DNA of 64,000 nucleotides from Aedoeadaptatus coxii (GCF_903819215.1 NZ_CAIJCT010000025.1); one strand, 5' to 3'. Shown: positions 53,113-62,132, counted from the first letter of the stretch. Numbers and translations are program-made. The notes: generated by a model from the letters alone, not told the origin.

Positions 53113-53727
53113 TTGACAAAAAGAAATATAAAGGATCCGGAAGAAAGAAAACAGGAGCTTATAGAAATAGCATCCAGACTTTTTGAGAAGAATGGATACG
53201 AGAAAGTTTCTGTTAGAGATATTCTCGCAGAAGTTAACGGTGCACCTGGAATGTTTTATTATTACTTCAAATCAAAAGAAGATATTTTTTTGGCGTGTAT
53301 GGAAACATATTTTGAAGAGAAACTAAAAAATAAGTTGGATATACTTCAAAACAAGGAAATAGATTACGAAGAAAGAATAAAAACTTTAAGGGAACTTATA
53401 GTAAAAGATATCGGTCAATTTACGACAAGATATAATTTTTCAAAGGAGAGTTCAATTACAGATAACTCTTACAGGCTATGGGAACTGATTCATTACATTG
53501 GAAAATTTATAGACGTCTATTCAGAATTTATAATTGAAGGGATTGAAGGCAAAAAAATAGAAAATAATATGGGAATAAACAGAGAAAATGTGAGAAGTTT
53601 TGCAGCTTTTATTTTATACGGAGCTGTCGGAACAATATATAACGACTATATTATTAAGGGAGAAGACAAAACAAATTCAAGTGAAGCCTTTGGAATAATA
53701 AGTGAGCTATTTCAAAGACCTCAGTAG
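53113..53727 (+). CDS. TetR-family transcriptional regulator
   Basis: The 204-aa protein has the TetR N-terminal helix-turn-helix (KQELIEIASRLFEKNGYEKVSVRDILAEVNG-type segment followed by MFYYYFKSKEDIF) and a helical ligand-binding C-terminal part. The likely start is TTG at 53113 behind GGTGAGG. It probably represses itself and the ABC/ECF genes downstream, which are preceded by a related dyad. Codon use is AT-rich, unlike the genes before 52900, in line with acquisition by transfer. Confidence 0.88.
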   Translation: MTKRNIKDPEERKQELIEIASRLFEKNGYEKVSVRDILAEVNGAPGMFYYYFKSKEDIFLACMETYFEEKLKNKLDILQNKEIDYEERIKTLRELIVKDIGQFTTRYNFSKESSITDNSYRLWELIHYIGKFIDVYSEFIIEGIEGKKIENNMGINRENVRSFAAFILYGAVGTIYNDYIIKGEDKTNSSEAFGIISELFQRPQ

Positions 53728-53750
53728 AGAAAAATAAAATATAGGTATTT

Positions 53751-53783
53751 TACAAGGAAAACATCAACGGTGTTTTCCTTGTA
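53751..53783 (+). terminator. Hairpin between the tetR and ABC genes
   Basis: TACAAGGAAAACA (53751-53763) and TGTTTTCCTTGTA (53771-53783) form a perfect 13-bp stem with a seven-base loop. The following sequence is only moderately T-rich. It could terminate tetR or act as an attenuator for the ABC genes. Confidence 0.6.
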
Positions 53784-53801
53784 TTAGTTTTAAGGCAAAT
53801 G

Positions 53802-53813
53802 AACGAACTCGTT
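53802..53813. promoter_or_regulatory. Candidate TetR operator before the ABC operon
   Basis: AACGA-AC-TCGTT is a perfect inverted repeat 22 bp before the ABC gene start and shares the AACGA half-site with the dyad at the tetR promoter. Confidence 0.5.
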
Positions 53814-53834
53814 CGGTAAGGAGGTATGTTTTAG

Positions 53835-55604
53835 ATGAAAAAGAAGAAATCAATCAAAGATATTATTTCCTACAGCGAAATAAAAAAAGGACAACTTGTA
53901 GGAGGAATATTATTTGTTAGTCTTGGAATGCTATTAAGTATTTGTCCAATTTTGGTGATATACAAAGTCATAAAATCTCTATTTTTATATGGGAAATTAG
54001 GACAAAGTACAATTCAGTTCTGCACCTATGGACTTGCAGCAGTGGTATTGTCATATTGCTTAACTTACATTGGCGGTATTTTATGTCATAAATTTTCATA
54101 TGTTTTAATAGCTAACTTAAAAAAGAAGATATTATGCCATATTGGGAATCTTCCTTTAGGATTTTTTACCGGAGACAACAAGTCAAAAATAAGGCAAGTA
54201 GTAGGATCGGACATGAATCAAATTGAGGGATACTTTTCTCATCAATTACCAAATTTAATTTCAACATTAGCACTAATTTTAGCAATGATAGTTGTTATGT
54301 TGAAGATAAATTTAATATTAGGTCTTACGACTTTGTTAATTATATTTGTCGGTTTAGGAATTCAGATTGCAATCATGGCAAAGATTATAAAGTCGGGTGG
54401 ACTTGAGAAGAACTTTGCGATTTTGGATCAAATTAATTCAGCAACTAGTGAATACGTTAAAGGAATGCCGGAAGTTAAAATATTTGGAACAGGAGTAAAA
54501 TCATTTAAAACTTTTTCAAAGTCAGTAGGAGAATATAGAGACTTTACAAGTTCGATGACATCAATGATAAGACCGGGATTTGTTTCATTTAGAATGTTTA
54601 TTTTGTCTGTTGCTACATTCATAGTTCCAGTAGGAATACTTTTAATGTCACGAAATAATAACTTGGATTTCGCTACAGTCTTTATTTTCTATTTGATTCT
54701 TGTACCTGCTATTAGTGTACCTGCATTAAAACTTAGAGATTTTGCAGAAGGGATGAATTTACTAAATGAAGTTGTTTTGAGAATCTACGAAATTATAGAT
54801 CAAAAAGAATTGGCAATTAAAAATAGCGAGGAAGAGATAAAAGGTCATGATCTTGAATTCGAGAATGTAAGCTTTTCTTATGGAAATGACGAGGTTTTAA
54901 AAAATATAAGCTTCTGTGCTAAACAAGGAGAAGTTACAGCATTGGTTGGCTATTCGGGAGCGGGGAAATCTACCATTGGAACGCTAATACCCAGATTTTA
55001 CGATCCTTCAGAAGGCTCTATTAAAATTGGTGGGGTTAATATAAAAAATATTCCGATAAACGTCTTAATGGACAAGATAGCATTTGTTTTTCAAGACAGC
55101 GATCTTATCACAGATACAGTATTCAATAATGTTGCTATGGCAAAGACAGGTTCTACAAAAGATGATGTTTTAAAAGCCTGCAAAAAAGCGAGATGTCATG
55201 ATTTTATTGAAAAACTCCCTAATGGATACAATACTGTTTTGGGTAAAGGAACTCATTTATCCGGCGGAGAGAAACAACGTATTGCAGTAGCAAGAGCGAT
55301 TTTAAAGGATGCACCAATATTAGTATTAGACGAAGCAACAAGTTTTGCTGATTCTGAAAATGAATATCTTATGCAGGAAGCTTTGTCTGAATTGGTTAAA
55401 GATAAGACAGTCATCATGATTGCGCATAGGTTAAACACCATAGAGCATGCAAATCAAATCTTAGTAATATCTGATGGAAAAATTGCAGAAAAAGGTAAGC
55501 ATGAAGATTTAATCGTCGCAGATGGAATATATAAGCGACTTTTTGATCTTTATAAGAAGACAAATATTTGGCAAATGGATATAGAAGGGAGTGAGAATGA
55601 ATGA
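53835..55604 (+). CDS. ABC half-transporter 1 of the TetR-controlled operon
   Basis: The 589-aa protein has six transmembrane helices in the first ~310 residues and a C-terminal ATPase. The latter has Walker A VGYSGAGKSTIGTLI, signature LSGGEKQRIAVARAIL, Walker B PILVLDEATSFAD and switch His in IMIAHRLNTIEHA. The aspartate-for-serine variant ATSFADSENE is noted in the D-loop. It overlaps the second half-transporter by an ATGA junction, so the two should form a heterodimer. Pairs of this kind occur in metallophore and drug transport; the substrate is unknown. Confidence 0.88.
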   Translation: MKKKKSIKDIISYSEIKKGQLVGGILFVSLGMLLSICPILVIYKVIKSLFLYGKLGQSTIQFCTYGLAAVVLSYCLTYIGGILCHKFSYVLIANLKKKILCHIGNLPLGFFTGDNKSKIRQVVGSDMNQIEGYFSHQLPNLISTLALILAMIVVMLKINLILGLTTLLIIFVGLGIQIAIMAKIIKSGGLEKNFAILDQINSATSEYVKGMPEVKIFGTGVKSFKTFSKSVGEYRDFTSSMTSMIRPGFVSFRMFILSVATFIVPVGILLMSRNNNLDFATVFIFYLILVPAISVPALKLRDFAEGMNLLNEVVLRIYEIIDQKELAIKNSEEEIKGHDLEFENVSFSYGNDEVLKNISFCAKQGEVTALVGYSGAGKSTIGTLIPRFYDPSEGSIKIGGVNIKNIPINVLMDKIAFVFQDSDLITDTVFNNVAMAKTGSTKDDVLKACKKARCHDFIEKLPNGYNTVLGKGTHLSGGEKQRIAVARAILKDAPILVLDEATSFADSENEYLMQEALSELVKDKTVIMIAHRLNTIEHANQILVISDGKIAEKGKHEDLIVADGIYKRLFDLYKKTNIWQMDIEGSENE

Positions 55605-57325
55605 TAAGAAATATTACTTTAGGAAAGATGAATAATATAAGAAAATCCATTATCTTAAATGTTTTGGCATCTATTTCCAACCTTATACCATTTATTGCTT
55701 TGGCGAAAATTGTAGAAACACTATTTTTGAATAGAGGAGCAGATAGTATAGATACGAGGCTTTTATGGAAGTATTTTGGGATAATGGCAATATTTTTCTT
55801 TGTAACATTCTTATTGGAAAATTTAGCCACAAAATATACCTATGAACTTGGATACAAGGCAAGTGCAGATGGAAGAATAGAGCTTGCAGACCACATAAGA
55901 AAACTGCCGATAGGTTACATTTCTGGGAAAAGTTCAGCGGAGATCTTAGATACATTAATGAATGATTTTTTCAAAGTTGAAACGGCAGTAACGCATCAAT
56001 TACCTCAATTTTTCAGTGGCATATGTGTAGCGATTCTTTGCTCGATATTATTTTTGATAATTAATGTAAGAATGGGAATAGCAACTCTCATAGGACTACC
56101 TATTTCTGTTCTACTTCTCAAGCTCATGCAAAACTTTCAGAAACATATTTATTTGAGAACAAAGAAAATGAGGATAAAAGAGGAAGAAGATATAAACGAA
56201 TATTTGGATGCCATTAAGACTCTAAAAGCTTATAACAGCATAGATGATACATTAACAAAACTTGAAGAAGATATAGATAACTCAAGAAATGCAAATATTA
56301 AGAGTGAGAAAGGGGTTGGTTCATTAACTACTATAGCAAGTATGATTTTAAGAATAGGACTTCCTTTGATGAGTTTAGTTGGTTCCTATTTATTTATAAA
56401 TGGATCTTTGGAAATTGATACATTTTTAATGTTCTTATTTGTAGGCACAAGGATTTTTGATCCCTTGGAGCTTGCACTTGTAAATTATACAGGTCTACAA
56501 ATGGCATCAGTTTCAGGAGAGAGGATCATTAACTTACTTAACGCTAAACCTATGTCAGGAAATTCCGATGTAAACGCAAGCAACAAAATTGAAATTCACG
56601 ATGTTTCATTTTCATACAAGGAATCTAAGGTTATCGATAATGTTTCATTAGACATTAATGAAAATGAATTAACTGCTTTTGTTGGTTACTCTGGCTCCGG
56701 AAAATCTACACTCATTAAATTAATTTCCAGATTTTATGATCCTAATGAAGGGACAATTAAAATTGGTGGAGTAGATTTGCTAACAGCCGACCCTGATAAA
56801 TTAATGGATAAATTTTCTGTTGTGTTTCAAGACGTGTATCTTTTTAAAGACACAATATATAACAACATAAAGTTTGGAAATGAAGATGCGAGTAAAGATG
56901 AAATCATGAATGCTGCAAAAATGGCAGGAGCTTATGACTTTATAGTCAGAAAAGATGATGGATTTGACACTATGATTGGACAAGGAGGAGCGACTCTGTC
57001 CGGAGGTGAGAAGCAAAGAATATCAATAGCTAGAGCAATATTAAAAAATGCCCCAATAATACTGCTTGATGAAGCAACATCTTCGCTTGATCCCGAAAAT
57101 GAACTTATTATACAAGAAGCAATTTCAAATTTAATTAAAAATAAAACAGTTGTGGTTGTAGCCCATAAATTAAGAAACGTAATGGGAGCTGATAAAATTG
57201 TTGTTTTAAACAAAGGAAAGGTAGAGGAAGTTGGGGAGCATGAAGAACTTATTAAAAATGAAGGACTATATAAAGACTTATGGAATTATCAAGAAAAGTC
57301 TAAAGAATGGAAGATAGTACAGTAA
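55601..57325 (+). CDS. ABC half-transporter 2 of the TetR-controlled operon
   Basis: The 574-aa partner of the upstream half-transporter has six predicted transmembrane helices and an ATPase with Walker A VGYSGSGKSTLIKLI, signature LSGGEKQRISIARAIL, Walker B PIILLDEATSSLDPENE and switch His in VVVAHKLRNVMGADK. Both sites of the heterodimer look competent. It is followed after 25 bp by an ECF substrate-binding component, so the operon combines an ABC pair with an ECF-type importer. Confidence 0.88.
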   Translation: MIRNITLGKMNNIRKSIILNVLASISNLIPFIALAKIVETLFLNRGADSIDTRLLWKYFGIMAIFFFVTFLLENLATKYTYELGYKASADGRIELADHIRKLPIGYISGKSSAEILDTLMNDFFKVETAVTHQLPQFFSGICVAILCSILFLIINVRMGIATLIGLPISVLLLKLMQNFQKHIYLRTKKMRIKEEEDINEYLDAIKTLKAYNSIDDTLTKLEEDIDNSRNANIKSEKGVGSLTTIASMILRIGLPLMSLVGSYLFINGSLEIDTFLMFLFVGTRIFDPLELALVNYTGLQMASVSGERIINLLNAKPMSGNSDVNASNKIEIHDVSFSYKESKVIDNVSLDINENELTAFVGYSGSGKSTLIKLISRFYDPNEGTIKIGGVDLLTADPDKLMDKFSVVFQDVYLFKDTIYNNIKFGNEDASKDEIMNAAKMAGAYDFIVRKDDGFDTMIGQGGATLSGGEKQRISIARAILKNAPIILLDEATSSLDPENELIIQEAISNLIKNKTVVVVAHKLRNVMGADKIVVLNKGKVEEVGEHEELIKNEGLYKDLWNYQEKSKEWKIVQ

Positions 57326-57350
57326 CAATCAATTTTAAAGGAGGAAACTT

Positions 57351-57941
57351 ATGAAAACACAAAAGAAATCATCAAAAAATGCGGTTACAGCCGGTGTTTT
57401 AATTGCACTTTACTTTGTAACCTATTTAGTAATTGGGGCAATATCTATGCCTGTCCCTGTTTTATTTTTACTAATGCCGATGCTTGTAGCACTACTTGCT
57501 GCGCCAACCTATCATATGCTTCTTGCAAAGACAAAGTCAGCTACTGCTATTGTAATCGCAGCTATCTTACCAAGTATTTTATTAGTTGCAACTGGACATA
57601 TTCCAATTGCGCCATTAGTGGCAGTGCCTGCCGGAATAATTGCTATGTTCATAGCAAAAGGTGGAAATTATACAGACTTTAAGAAAAATACAATTAGTCA
57701 TATGTTTTTTTCTCTAAACTTATTTGGAGGATTCTTACCAATTTGGGTTATGAGAGAAGCATTTTTTGAAAGTGTAATAAAAGGTGGCTTAGATCAAAGT
57801 TTTTGTAACACAGTAAGAGCATGGACACCAATATGGATGTTACCGGTTATGATTATAGGAACATTTATATTCTCTTTGATGGGTTCATATTTTACAAAGA
57901 AAATACTAAATAAAAAGTTGGAATCCGCAGGAGTTTTATAA
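57351..57941 (+). CDS. ECF transporter S component, Trep_Strep family
   Basis: This 196-aa integral membrane protein has about five or six helices and the look of the Trep_Strep group: KNAVTAGVLIALYFVTYLVIG at the start, VALLAAPTYHMLLAKTKS and a late WMLPVMIIGTFIFSLMGSYF. S components bind the substrate for an energy-coupling-factor importer. The substrate of this group is not established. The gene abuts the EcfT gene. Confidence 0.82.
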   Translation: MKTQKKSSKNAVTAGVLIALYFVTYLVIGAISMPVPVLFLLMPMLVALLAAPTYHMLLAKTKSATAIVIAAILPSILLVATGHIPIAPLVAVPAGIIAMFIAKGGNYTDFKKNTISHMFFSLNLFGGFLPIWVMREAFFESVIKGGLDQSFCNTVRAWTPIWMLPVMIIGTFIFSLMGSYFTKKILNKKLESAGVL

Positions 57942-58669
57942 TGGAAAATTCAAAGTTTGTTCTGGGGTCAAAATATGACCTCAGAACAAAACTTATCTTG
58001 CTTATAGGTGCGAATATTTTAATTTTTTTAGGGTTTGATTGGATTTATCAAAGCCTTATTACATTATTTTTCCTTGTCATCATTATTAGCGATGGTTATA
58101 AAAAATCTGCTATAAGGTATATTTCATTTTTTGTAATAAGTCTAGCATTAGAAAAAGCTTTTGCCTATGTTAACATGAATTTTCTCTTGGATTTAATTTT
58201 ATTTCTCTTGGCAATTGGAAGAAAATTTCTGCCATGTATTATCGTGGGTAAATGGATTTTAAATTCAACATCTGTTTCCAGTGCAGTGGCAACTTTACAA
58301 AAATTAAAACTTTCAAAAGACTCGCTCATAATGATTTCTGTAATATTTAGATGTTTGCCTACTATTAAAGACGAATGGAGTCATATAAATATGGCGATGA
58401 AAACGCGAGGAATTAATTTTAACTTAATCAATTTAATAAGGGAACCAACATTAATTATGGAATATTTTTTTGTACCCTTATTCGTAAGTGTAATAGAAAT
58501 TGGGGATGAGCTCTCTCAATCAGCCATTATAAGGGGACTTGATGCTCCTGTTAACAAAACAAGTAGACACCTAATTAAGTTTAGAAAAAATGATATTGGT
58601 GTTCTATTTTTTATGATTTTAATTTTATCAATAGTAATATTTATGAAAGTATCAGGGTGGGACTTATGA
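57941..58669 (+). CDS. ECF transporter T component (EcfT-like)
   Basis: The 242-aa membrane protein has helices at both ends and the coupling motif region (VIFRCLPTIKDEWSHINMAMKTRG, with the Arg-Gly motif, and a second at SQSAIIRGLDAP). EcfT joins the S component to the ATPases. Its last codons overlap the start of the ATPase gene, which is broken, so the ECF complex may not work unless another ATPase replaces it. Confidence 0.85.
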   Translation: MENSKFVLGSKYDLRTKLILLIGANILIFLGFDWIYQSLITLFFLVIIISDGYKKSAIRYISFFVISLALEKAFAYVNMNFLLDLILFLLAIGRKFLPCIIVGKWILNSTSVSSAVATLQKLKLSKDSLIMISVIFRCLPTIKDEWSHINMAMKTRGINFNLINLIREPTLIMEYFFVPLFVSVIEIGDELSQSAIIRGLDAPVNKTSRHLIKFRKNDIGVLFFMILILSIVIFMKVSGWDL

Positions 58670-58908
58670 TTGAAATTAGAGAATTAAGTTTTAAGTACAA
58701 GGGAGGATCTGATTACTCATTAAAAGATATAAATTTGAAAATCAAAAAAGGGGAATGCATTCTTCTATGTGGTAGGAGCGGTTGTGGGGACAGTGATATA
58801 ATGATGACAGATACAATAAATCCATTAAAATCAAAGTTTAAAGGCTTCCACAAAACTTTTAAACAAGATGATTTAGGATTAAGTCTGTCATCTTTTTTAT
58901 TAAATTAA
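58657..58908 (+). pseudogene. Truncated ECF ATPase, joined to an unrelated tail
   Basis: The frame begins as a normal ECF ATPase (IEIRELSFKYKGGSDYSLKD, then KKGECILLCGRSGCG) but leaves the family inside Walker A: GRSGCG is followed by DSD instead of KTT. The remaining ~37 residues do not resemble an ABC ATPase. Family members are several hundred residues long; this is about 80. The break at about nt 58786-58792 looks like a recombination junction between the ABC/ECF operon and the conjugative module. Confidence 0.8.
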
Positions 58909-58951
58909 CAAAAAAGAAAAAAAAACATAAGTAATAAGGATTGAAGAGAAT

Positions 58952-59242
58952 ATGATAATATTTAGAATTTTTTTCAAAATCATATTGTTTCCTATTAGTA
59001 TAGCGTTAAGTATCATCACTCTATTTTTAACGTTTGTATTAGGACTCAGCACAATATTTTTCAAACTGATTTCATTTATTGCTATTATGGGATTTTTAGG
59101 ATCTGTTTATCATGGAGAAAAAGCACTTGCTATAGAGGCAATTATAATAGCATATCTTTTTAGTCCTTATGGTTTACCAGTGCTAGGATATTTTATTATA
59201 GAAGTGATAGAAGAGGTGAATGAAAGAATAAAAGCAATTTAA
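58952..59242 (+). CDS. CD1845-like membrane protein of a conjugative element
   Basis: The 96-aa very hydrophobic protein has two or three transmembrane stretches and a short polar C-terminus (VIEEVNERIKAI). It resembles the small CD1845-type proteins found next to the replication module of Tn1549-like conjugative elements. The role is unknown. A strong terminator hairpin follows. Confidence 0.65.
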   Translation: MIIFRIFFKIILFPISIALSIITLFLTFVLGLSTIFFKLISFIAIMGFLGSVYHGEKALAIEAIIIAYLFSPYGLPVLGYFIIEVIEEVNERIKAI

Positions 59243-59270
59243 ATATAAAAATAAATAGATTAAAACGATG

Positions 59271-59307
59271 AAAAAGAGATAGCAAAATCAAAGCTATCTC
59301 TTTTTAT
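59271..59307 (+). terminator. Terminator before the repA gene
   Basis: AAAAAGAGATAGC (59271-59283) pairs perfectly with GCTATCTCTTTTT (59293-59305), a 13-bp stem that ends in a T-run. Confidence 0.85.
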
Positions 59308-59325
59308 ATGAAAAGAAAGGGGGTT

Positions 59326-60306
59326 ATGATGAAAGAAATAGTTAAATTTGAATACTATTATGGCAATGAAGCAGAACAATATTCATTTTTTAGGATTCCC
59401 AAAACTTTGTTTACCGACTTAAATTTTAAAAAACTATCCGTAGAAGCAAAAATTCTTTATGGAATTCTACTCGATAGAATGAGCTTGTCAATTAAGAATA
59501 AATGGTTAGATGAAGAAAACAAGGTATACATCATCTATACCATAGAAGAAATTATGGAAGTATTAAATTGGGGGAGAAATAAATCGGTCAAAGTAATGAA
59601 AGAAATTGAAGAGATAGGATTATTAGAAAAAAAGAGGTTAGGACTTGGAAAGCCAAATTTACTCTATGTAAAGAACTTTATTTACACAGAAAATAATAAA
59701 ACTACAGAAGTTTCAAAAGCAAACCTCAAGAAGTTTAAAAAACAAACTTCAGGAAGTTTAGAAAATAAATCTCAAGAAGTTTCAAAAGAGGACTCTAATA
59801 ATACTAATATTAATAATACTGAAACTAATAATACTGATTTTAATAATACCACCCCCATATCCCCCTTAGAAAGGCTAGGAGAAAAATCAAAAAAAACTTT
59901 GGAGGAGGAAGAATTAAAAGAAACTATAAAAAAGAATATATCTTATGAAACATTTGAAAAAGTAAGAATAGAAGAAAAGAAGCAGGTAGATGTAATGATA
60001 AATGTACTTGTAAAAGCCTTAACTAGCTTTACAAACATTAAAATAGGAGGGAGGCATATATCCAATGAAAATTTTAAAGAAAGATTTCTAAGTCTTAACT
60101 ACAAACACATAGACTATGTTTTGAAATACCTAAGGGAAAATGCTCCAAAGGATATTAGAAACATTAATGCCTATCTACTGACTCTCTTATACAATGCAGA
60201 TGAAAGTATTAGAAATATAGAAGTCATAAAGAGAGAAAATCAGAAAAGAGAAAACTATGACTATAGTAACGATGAGAATATCTGGAGAGAAATTTTAAAT
60301 ACTTGA
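59326..60306 (+). CDS. Replication initiator protein A (Tn1549-type RepA_N)
   Basis: The protein is about 326 aa, with start codons ATG at 59326 or 59329 behind AAAGGGGG. The N-terminal half has the RepA_N winged-helix pattern (YSFFRIPKTLFTDLNFKKLS, VEAKILYGILLDRM, EEIMEVLNWGRNKSVKVMKE). The middle is Asn/Thr-rich and low-complexity (nt ~59790-59850). The C-terminal part resembles DnaD-like tails. In Tn1549-like elements this gene starts the replication and mobilisation block. It overlaps the DnaC-like frame region downstream. Confidence 0.85.
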   Translation: MMKEIVKFEYYYGNEAEQYSFFRIPKTLFTDLNFKKLSVEAKILYGILLDRMSLSIKNKWLDEENKVYIIYTIEEIMEVLNWGRNKSVKVMKEIEEIGLLEKKRLGLGKPNLLYVKNFIYTENNKTTEVSKANLKKFKKQTSGSLENKSQEVSKEDSNNTNINNTETNNTDFNNTTPISPLERLGEKSKKTLEEEELKETIKKNISYETFEKVRIEEKKQVDVMINVLVKALTSFTNIKIGGRHISNENFKERFLSLNYKHIDYVLKYLRENAPKDIRNINAYLLTLLYNADESIRNIEVIKRENQKRENYDYSNDENIWREILNT

Positions 60307-60320
60307 TAGGAGATGAATAT

Positions 60321-61178
60321 ATGGAATTAATAAAAGAAATCCTAGAACAGAAAATAAAAAATGTAGAAACAAATAGTCCATCAAAAGATGAAGAAAATAG
60401 GAGTTATATAGATCAAGAAACAGGGTTAAAATATTGTGCAAAATGTAAAACACCAATTGAAACAGAAATAGACTTCTTTGGAGAAATAAAAAAAGTTGGT
60501 ATTTTATGTCAATGTAAAAAAGAAAGACAAAAATTAGAGGAAGAAAAAAGAAAAGAAAATAAAAGACTTCTAAAAATTGAACACTTAAAAAAAGAGTGTT
60601 TTTCTGATCCTATCCTATTAAATTGGAATTTTAAAAATATGGACAAAGATAGTGAGTATGAAAAAGTAGCAAAAAACTATGTTGAAAAATTTGATGAAAT
60701 ATATGAAAACAATATAGGGTTAATTCTCACAGGGAATGTGGGATGTGGAAAAACATATCTTGCAAGTGCTATAGCAAATGCTTTACTAGAAAAAGAAATA
60801 TCAGTCAAAATGACAAATTTTTCAGTAATTTTAAATGATATGACTAACTTTGAGATTGATAAAAGTAAGTATATAAACAATCTAAATCGAAAGGAACTAT
60901 TAATTATTGATGATTTTGGAATGGAAAGAGATACAGATTTTGCAGCTGAGCATATCTTTAACATAATAGATGGTAGATATAGAAGTGGGAAACCTCTAAT
61001 TATAACAACAAACTTAAATATATCAGCTTTAACTAATCCTGAAACTATAAAAGATAAAAGAATTTACTCAAGGATACTTGAAATATGCAGTCCCATTATA
61101 TTTACAGGAGAAAATAGAAGAATAGAAAAAATGAAGGAGAAATCAAAATTAGCCTATGAAATATTAAAAAAAGAATGA
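60321..61178 (+). CDS. DnaC/IstB-like ATP-binding protein
   Basis: The protein is about 285 aa, starting at ATG 60321 behind ATAGGAGATG. It has an N-terminal zinc-finger-like part (YCAKCKTPIE ... LCQCKKERQ), Walker A LTGNVGCGKTYLASAIANAL, Walker B ELLIIDDFGMERD and sensor region PLIITTNLNISAL. DnaC-type ATPases load the helicase at origins; here it would serve replication of the mobile element together with RepA. Confidence 0.88.
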   Translation: MELIKEILEQKIKNVETNSPSKDEENRSYIDQETGLKYCAKCKTPIETEIDFFGEIKKVGILCQCKKERQKLEEEKRKENKRLLKIEHLKKECFSDPILLNWNFKNMDKDSEYEKVAKNYVEKFDEIYENNIGLILTGNVGCGKTYLASAIANALLEKEISVKMTNFSVILNDMTNFEIDKSKYINNLNRKELLIIDDFGMERDTDFAAEHIFNIIDGRYRSGKPLIITTNLNISALTNPETIKDKRIYSRILEICSPIIFTGENRRIEKMKEKSKLAYEILKKE

Positions 61179-61192
61179 AAGTAGGTGAGTGA

Positions 61193-61684
61193 ATGCAAAA
61201 TGATGATATAAATAGCAGAACAATAGCCATAGTAAAAAAAGCGGGGATAGTTACAGCCAAGCAAGTTATAAATTTGATGAAGAAAATATTAGAAATAAAT
61301 AAACATAAAGCGCAGACAGAACATTCAAGACCCTTAGAAAAATTTAAAAAAGTAAAAGTAAAAGACCTTGTAAAAAAAGGTAAAGTAGAAACCTTAGAAT
61401 TAAATGACATAGACTTAAAAGCATTGAAAAAAGAATTAAAAAGATATGGGGTTAAATTTTCCATAAAGAAAGATTTAGAAAATGGAAACAACATTATCTT
61501 TTTTCAAGCAAAAGATATAAAAGTAATGGAACAAGCTTTTAAAAAGACAGTCCAGAAATTTACTAAAGATAAGTCAAGAAAAAGAAAATCTGTAATAGAA
61601 AGGCTTAATAACTTCAAGGATAAAGTCAAAGATACTATTGACAGAGATAAGGTTAAACATAAACATCAGGAACAAAGTTTATAA
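61193..61684 (+). CDS. PcfB-family conjugation protein (DUF3801)
   Basis: The 163-aa protein starts MQNDDINSRTIAIVKKAGIV and follows the PcfB/DUF3801 pattern (TAKQVINLMKKILEINKHK; LKALKKELKRYGVKFSIKKD; a basic C-terminal tail). In Gram-positive conjugation systems PcfB accompanies the coupling protein PcfC/VirD4 and the relaxase. The VirD4-type gene two intact genes further on supports this. Confidence 0.85.
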   Translation: MQNDDINSRTIAIVKKAGIVTAKQVINLMKKILEINKHKAQTEHSRPLEKFKKVKVKDLVKKGKVETLELNDIDLKALKKELKRYGVKFSIKKDLENGNNIIFFQAKDIKVMEQAFKKTVQKFTKDKSRKRKSVIERLNNFKDKVKDTIDRDKVKHKHQEQSL

Positions 61685-61723
61685 TAAAAACACTTGGATA
61701 TATAATATATATGATGAGAAGGC

Positions 61724-61863
61724 ATGAATAGCTTTATTGTTGAATACTATGAAAAAGAAGATTGGAATCATCCAGTAGAAGAATTTCTCTTATCTATAGA
61801 TAAAAAATGAGAGCAGAAGCATTAGGAAAGAAACTAAAAAATACCTTTGAAAGTAAAATATAA
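61724..61863 (+). pseudogene. Frameshifted remnant of a RelE/HigB-like (Gp49) toxin gene
   Basis: A 28-codon piece (MNSFIVEYYEKEDWNHPVEEF...) ends at a TGA at 61808. The next frame continues MRAEALGKKLKNT, as the family does (DKKMRA...), so one base is missing in the A-run at 61802-61807. After 61863 the rest of the gene is gone. Intact family members are about 110 aa. It is a decayed toxin gene inside the conjugative module. Confidence 0.65.
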
Positions 61864-61881
61864 GTATAATGGTGGTTCAAA

Positions 61882-62088
61882 ATGACAAATAAAAAAATAT
61901 GTCCTATATGTAACTCAAAGATGAGACAACAGTTTATAGGTCTATTACATTGCAAGTGTGGTATAAGTTATCATAAAGATTTAGGATATTTTAAAAGAAA
62001 TGAAAATATGATGTTTGTCTTGGAAAGAAAAAAGATAGGTAAAAAAATAAAACAAGTTCCAGTAATAAGATATAAAAAAGATAAATAA
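61882..62088 (+). CDS. Small zinc-ribbon protein of the conjugative module
   Basis: The 68-aa protein has two cysteine pairs (CPIC near residue 7 and CKCG near 29), typical of a small zinc ribbon, then a basic C-terminal tail. A weak ribosome site precedes it. Small zinc-ribbon proteins of unknown role are common in this place in Tn1549-like elements. Confidence 0.7.
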   Translation: MTNKKICPICNSKMRQQFIGLLHCKCGISYHKDLGYFKRNENMMFVLERKKIGKKIKQVPVIRYKKDK

Positions 62089-62097
62089 GATACTAAT

Positions 62098-62121
62098 GGG
62101 TAGAGAAATCTACTCTTTTTT
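62098..62121 (+). terminator. Terminator before the virD4 gene
   Basis: GGGTAGA (62098-62104) pairs with TCTACTC (62109-62115) around GAAA, with one G-T pair, and is followed by six T. Confidence 0.75.
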
Positions 62122-62132
62122 ATGGAGAGGAA

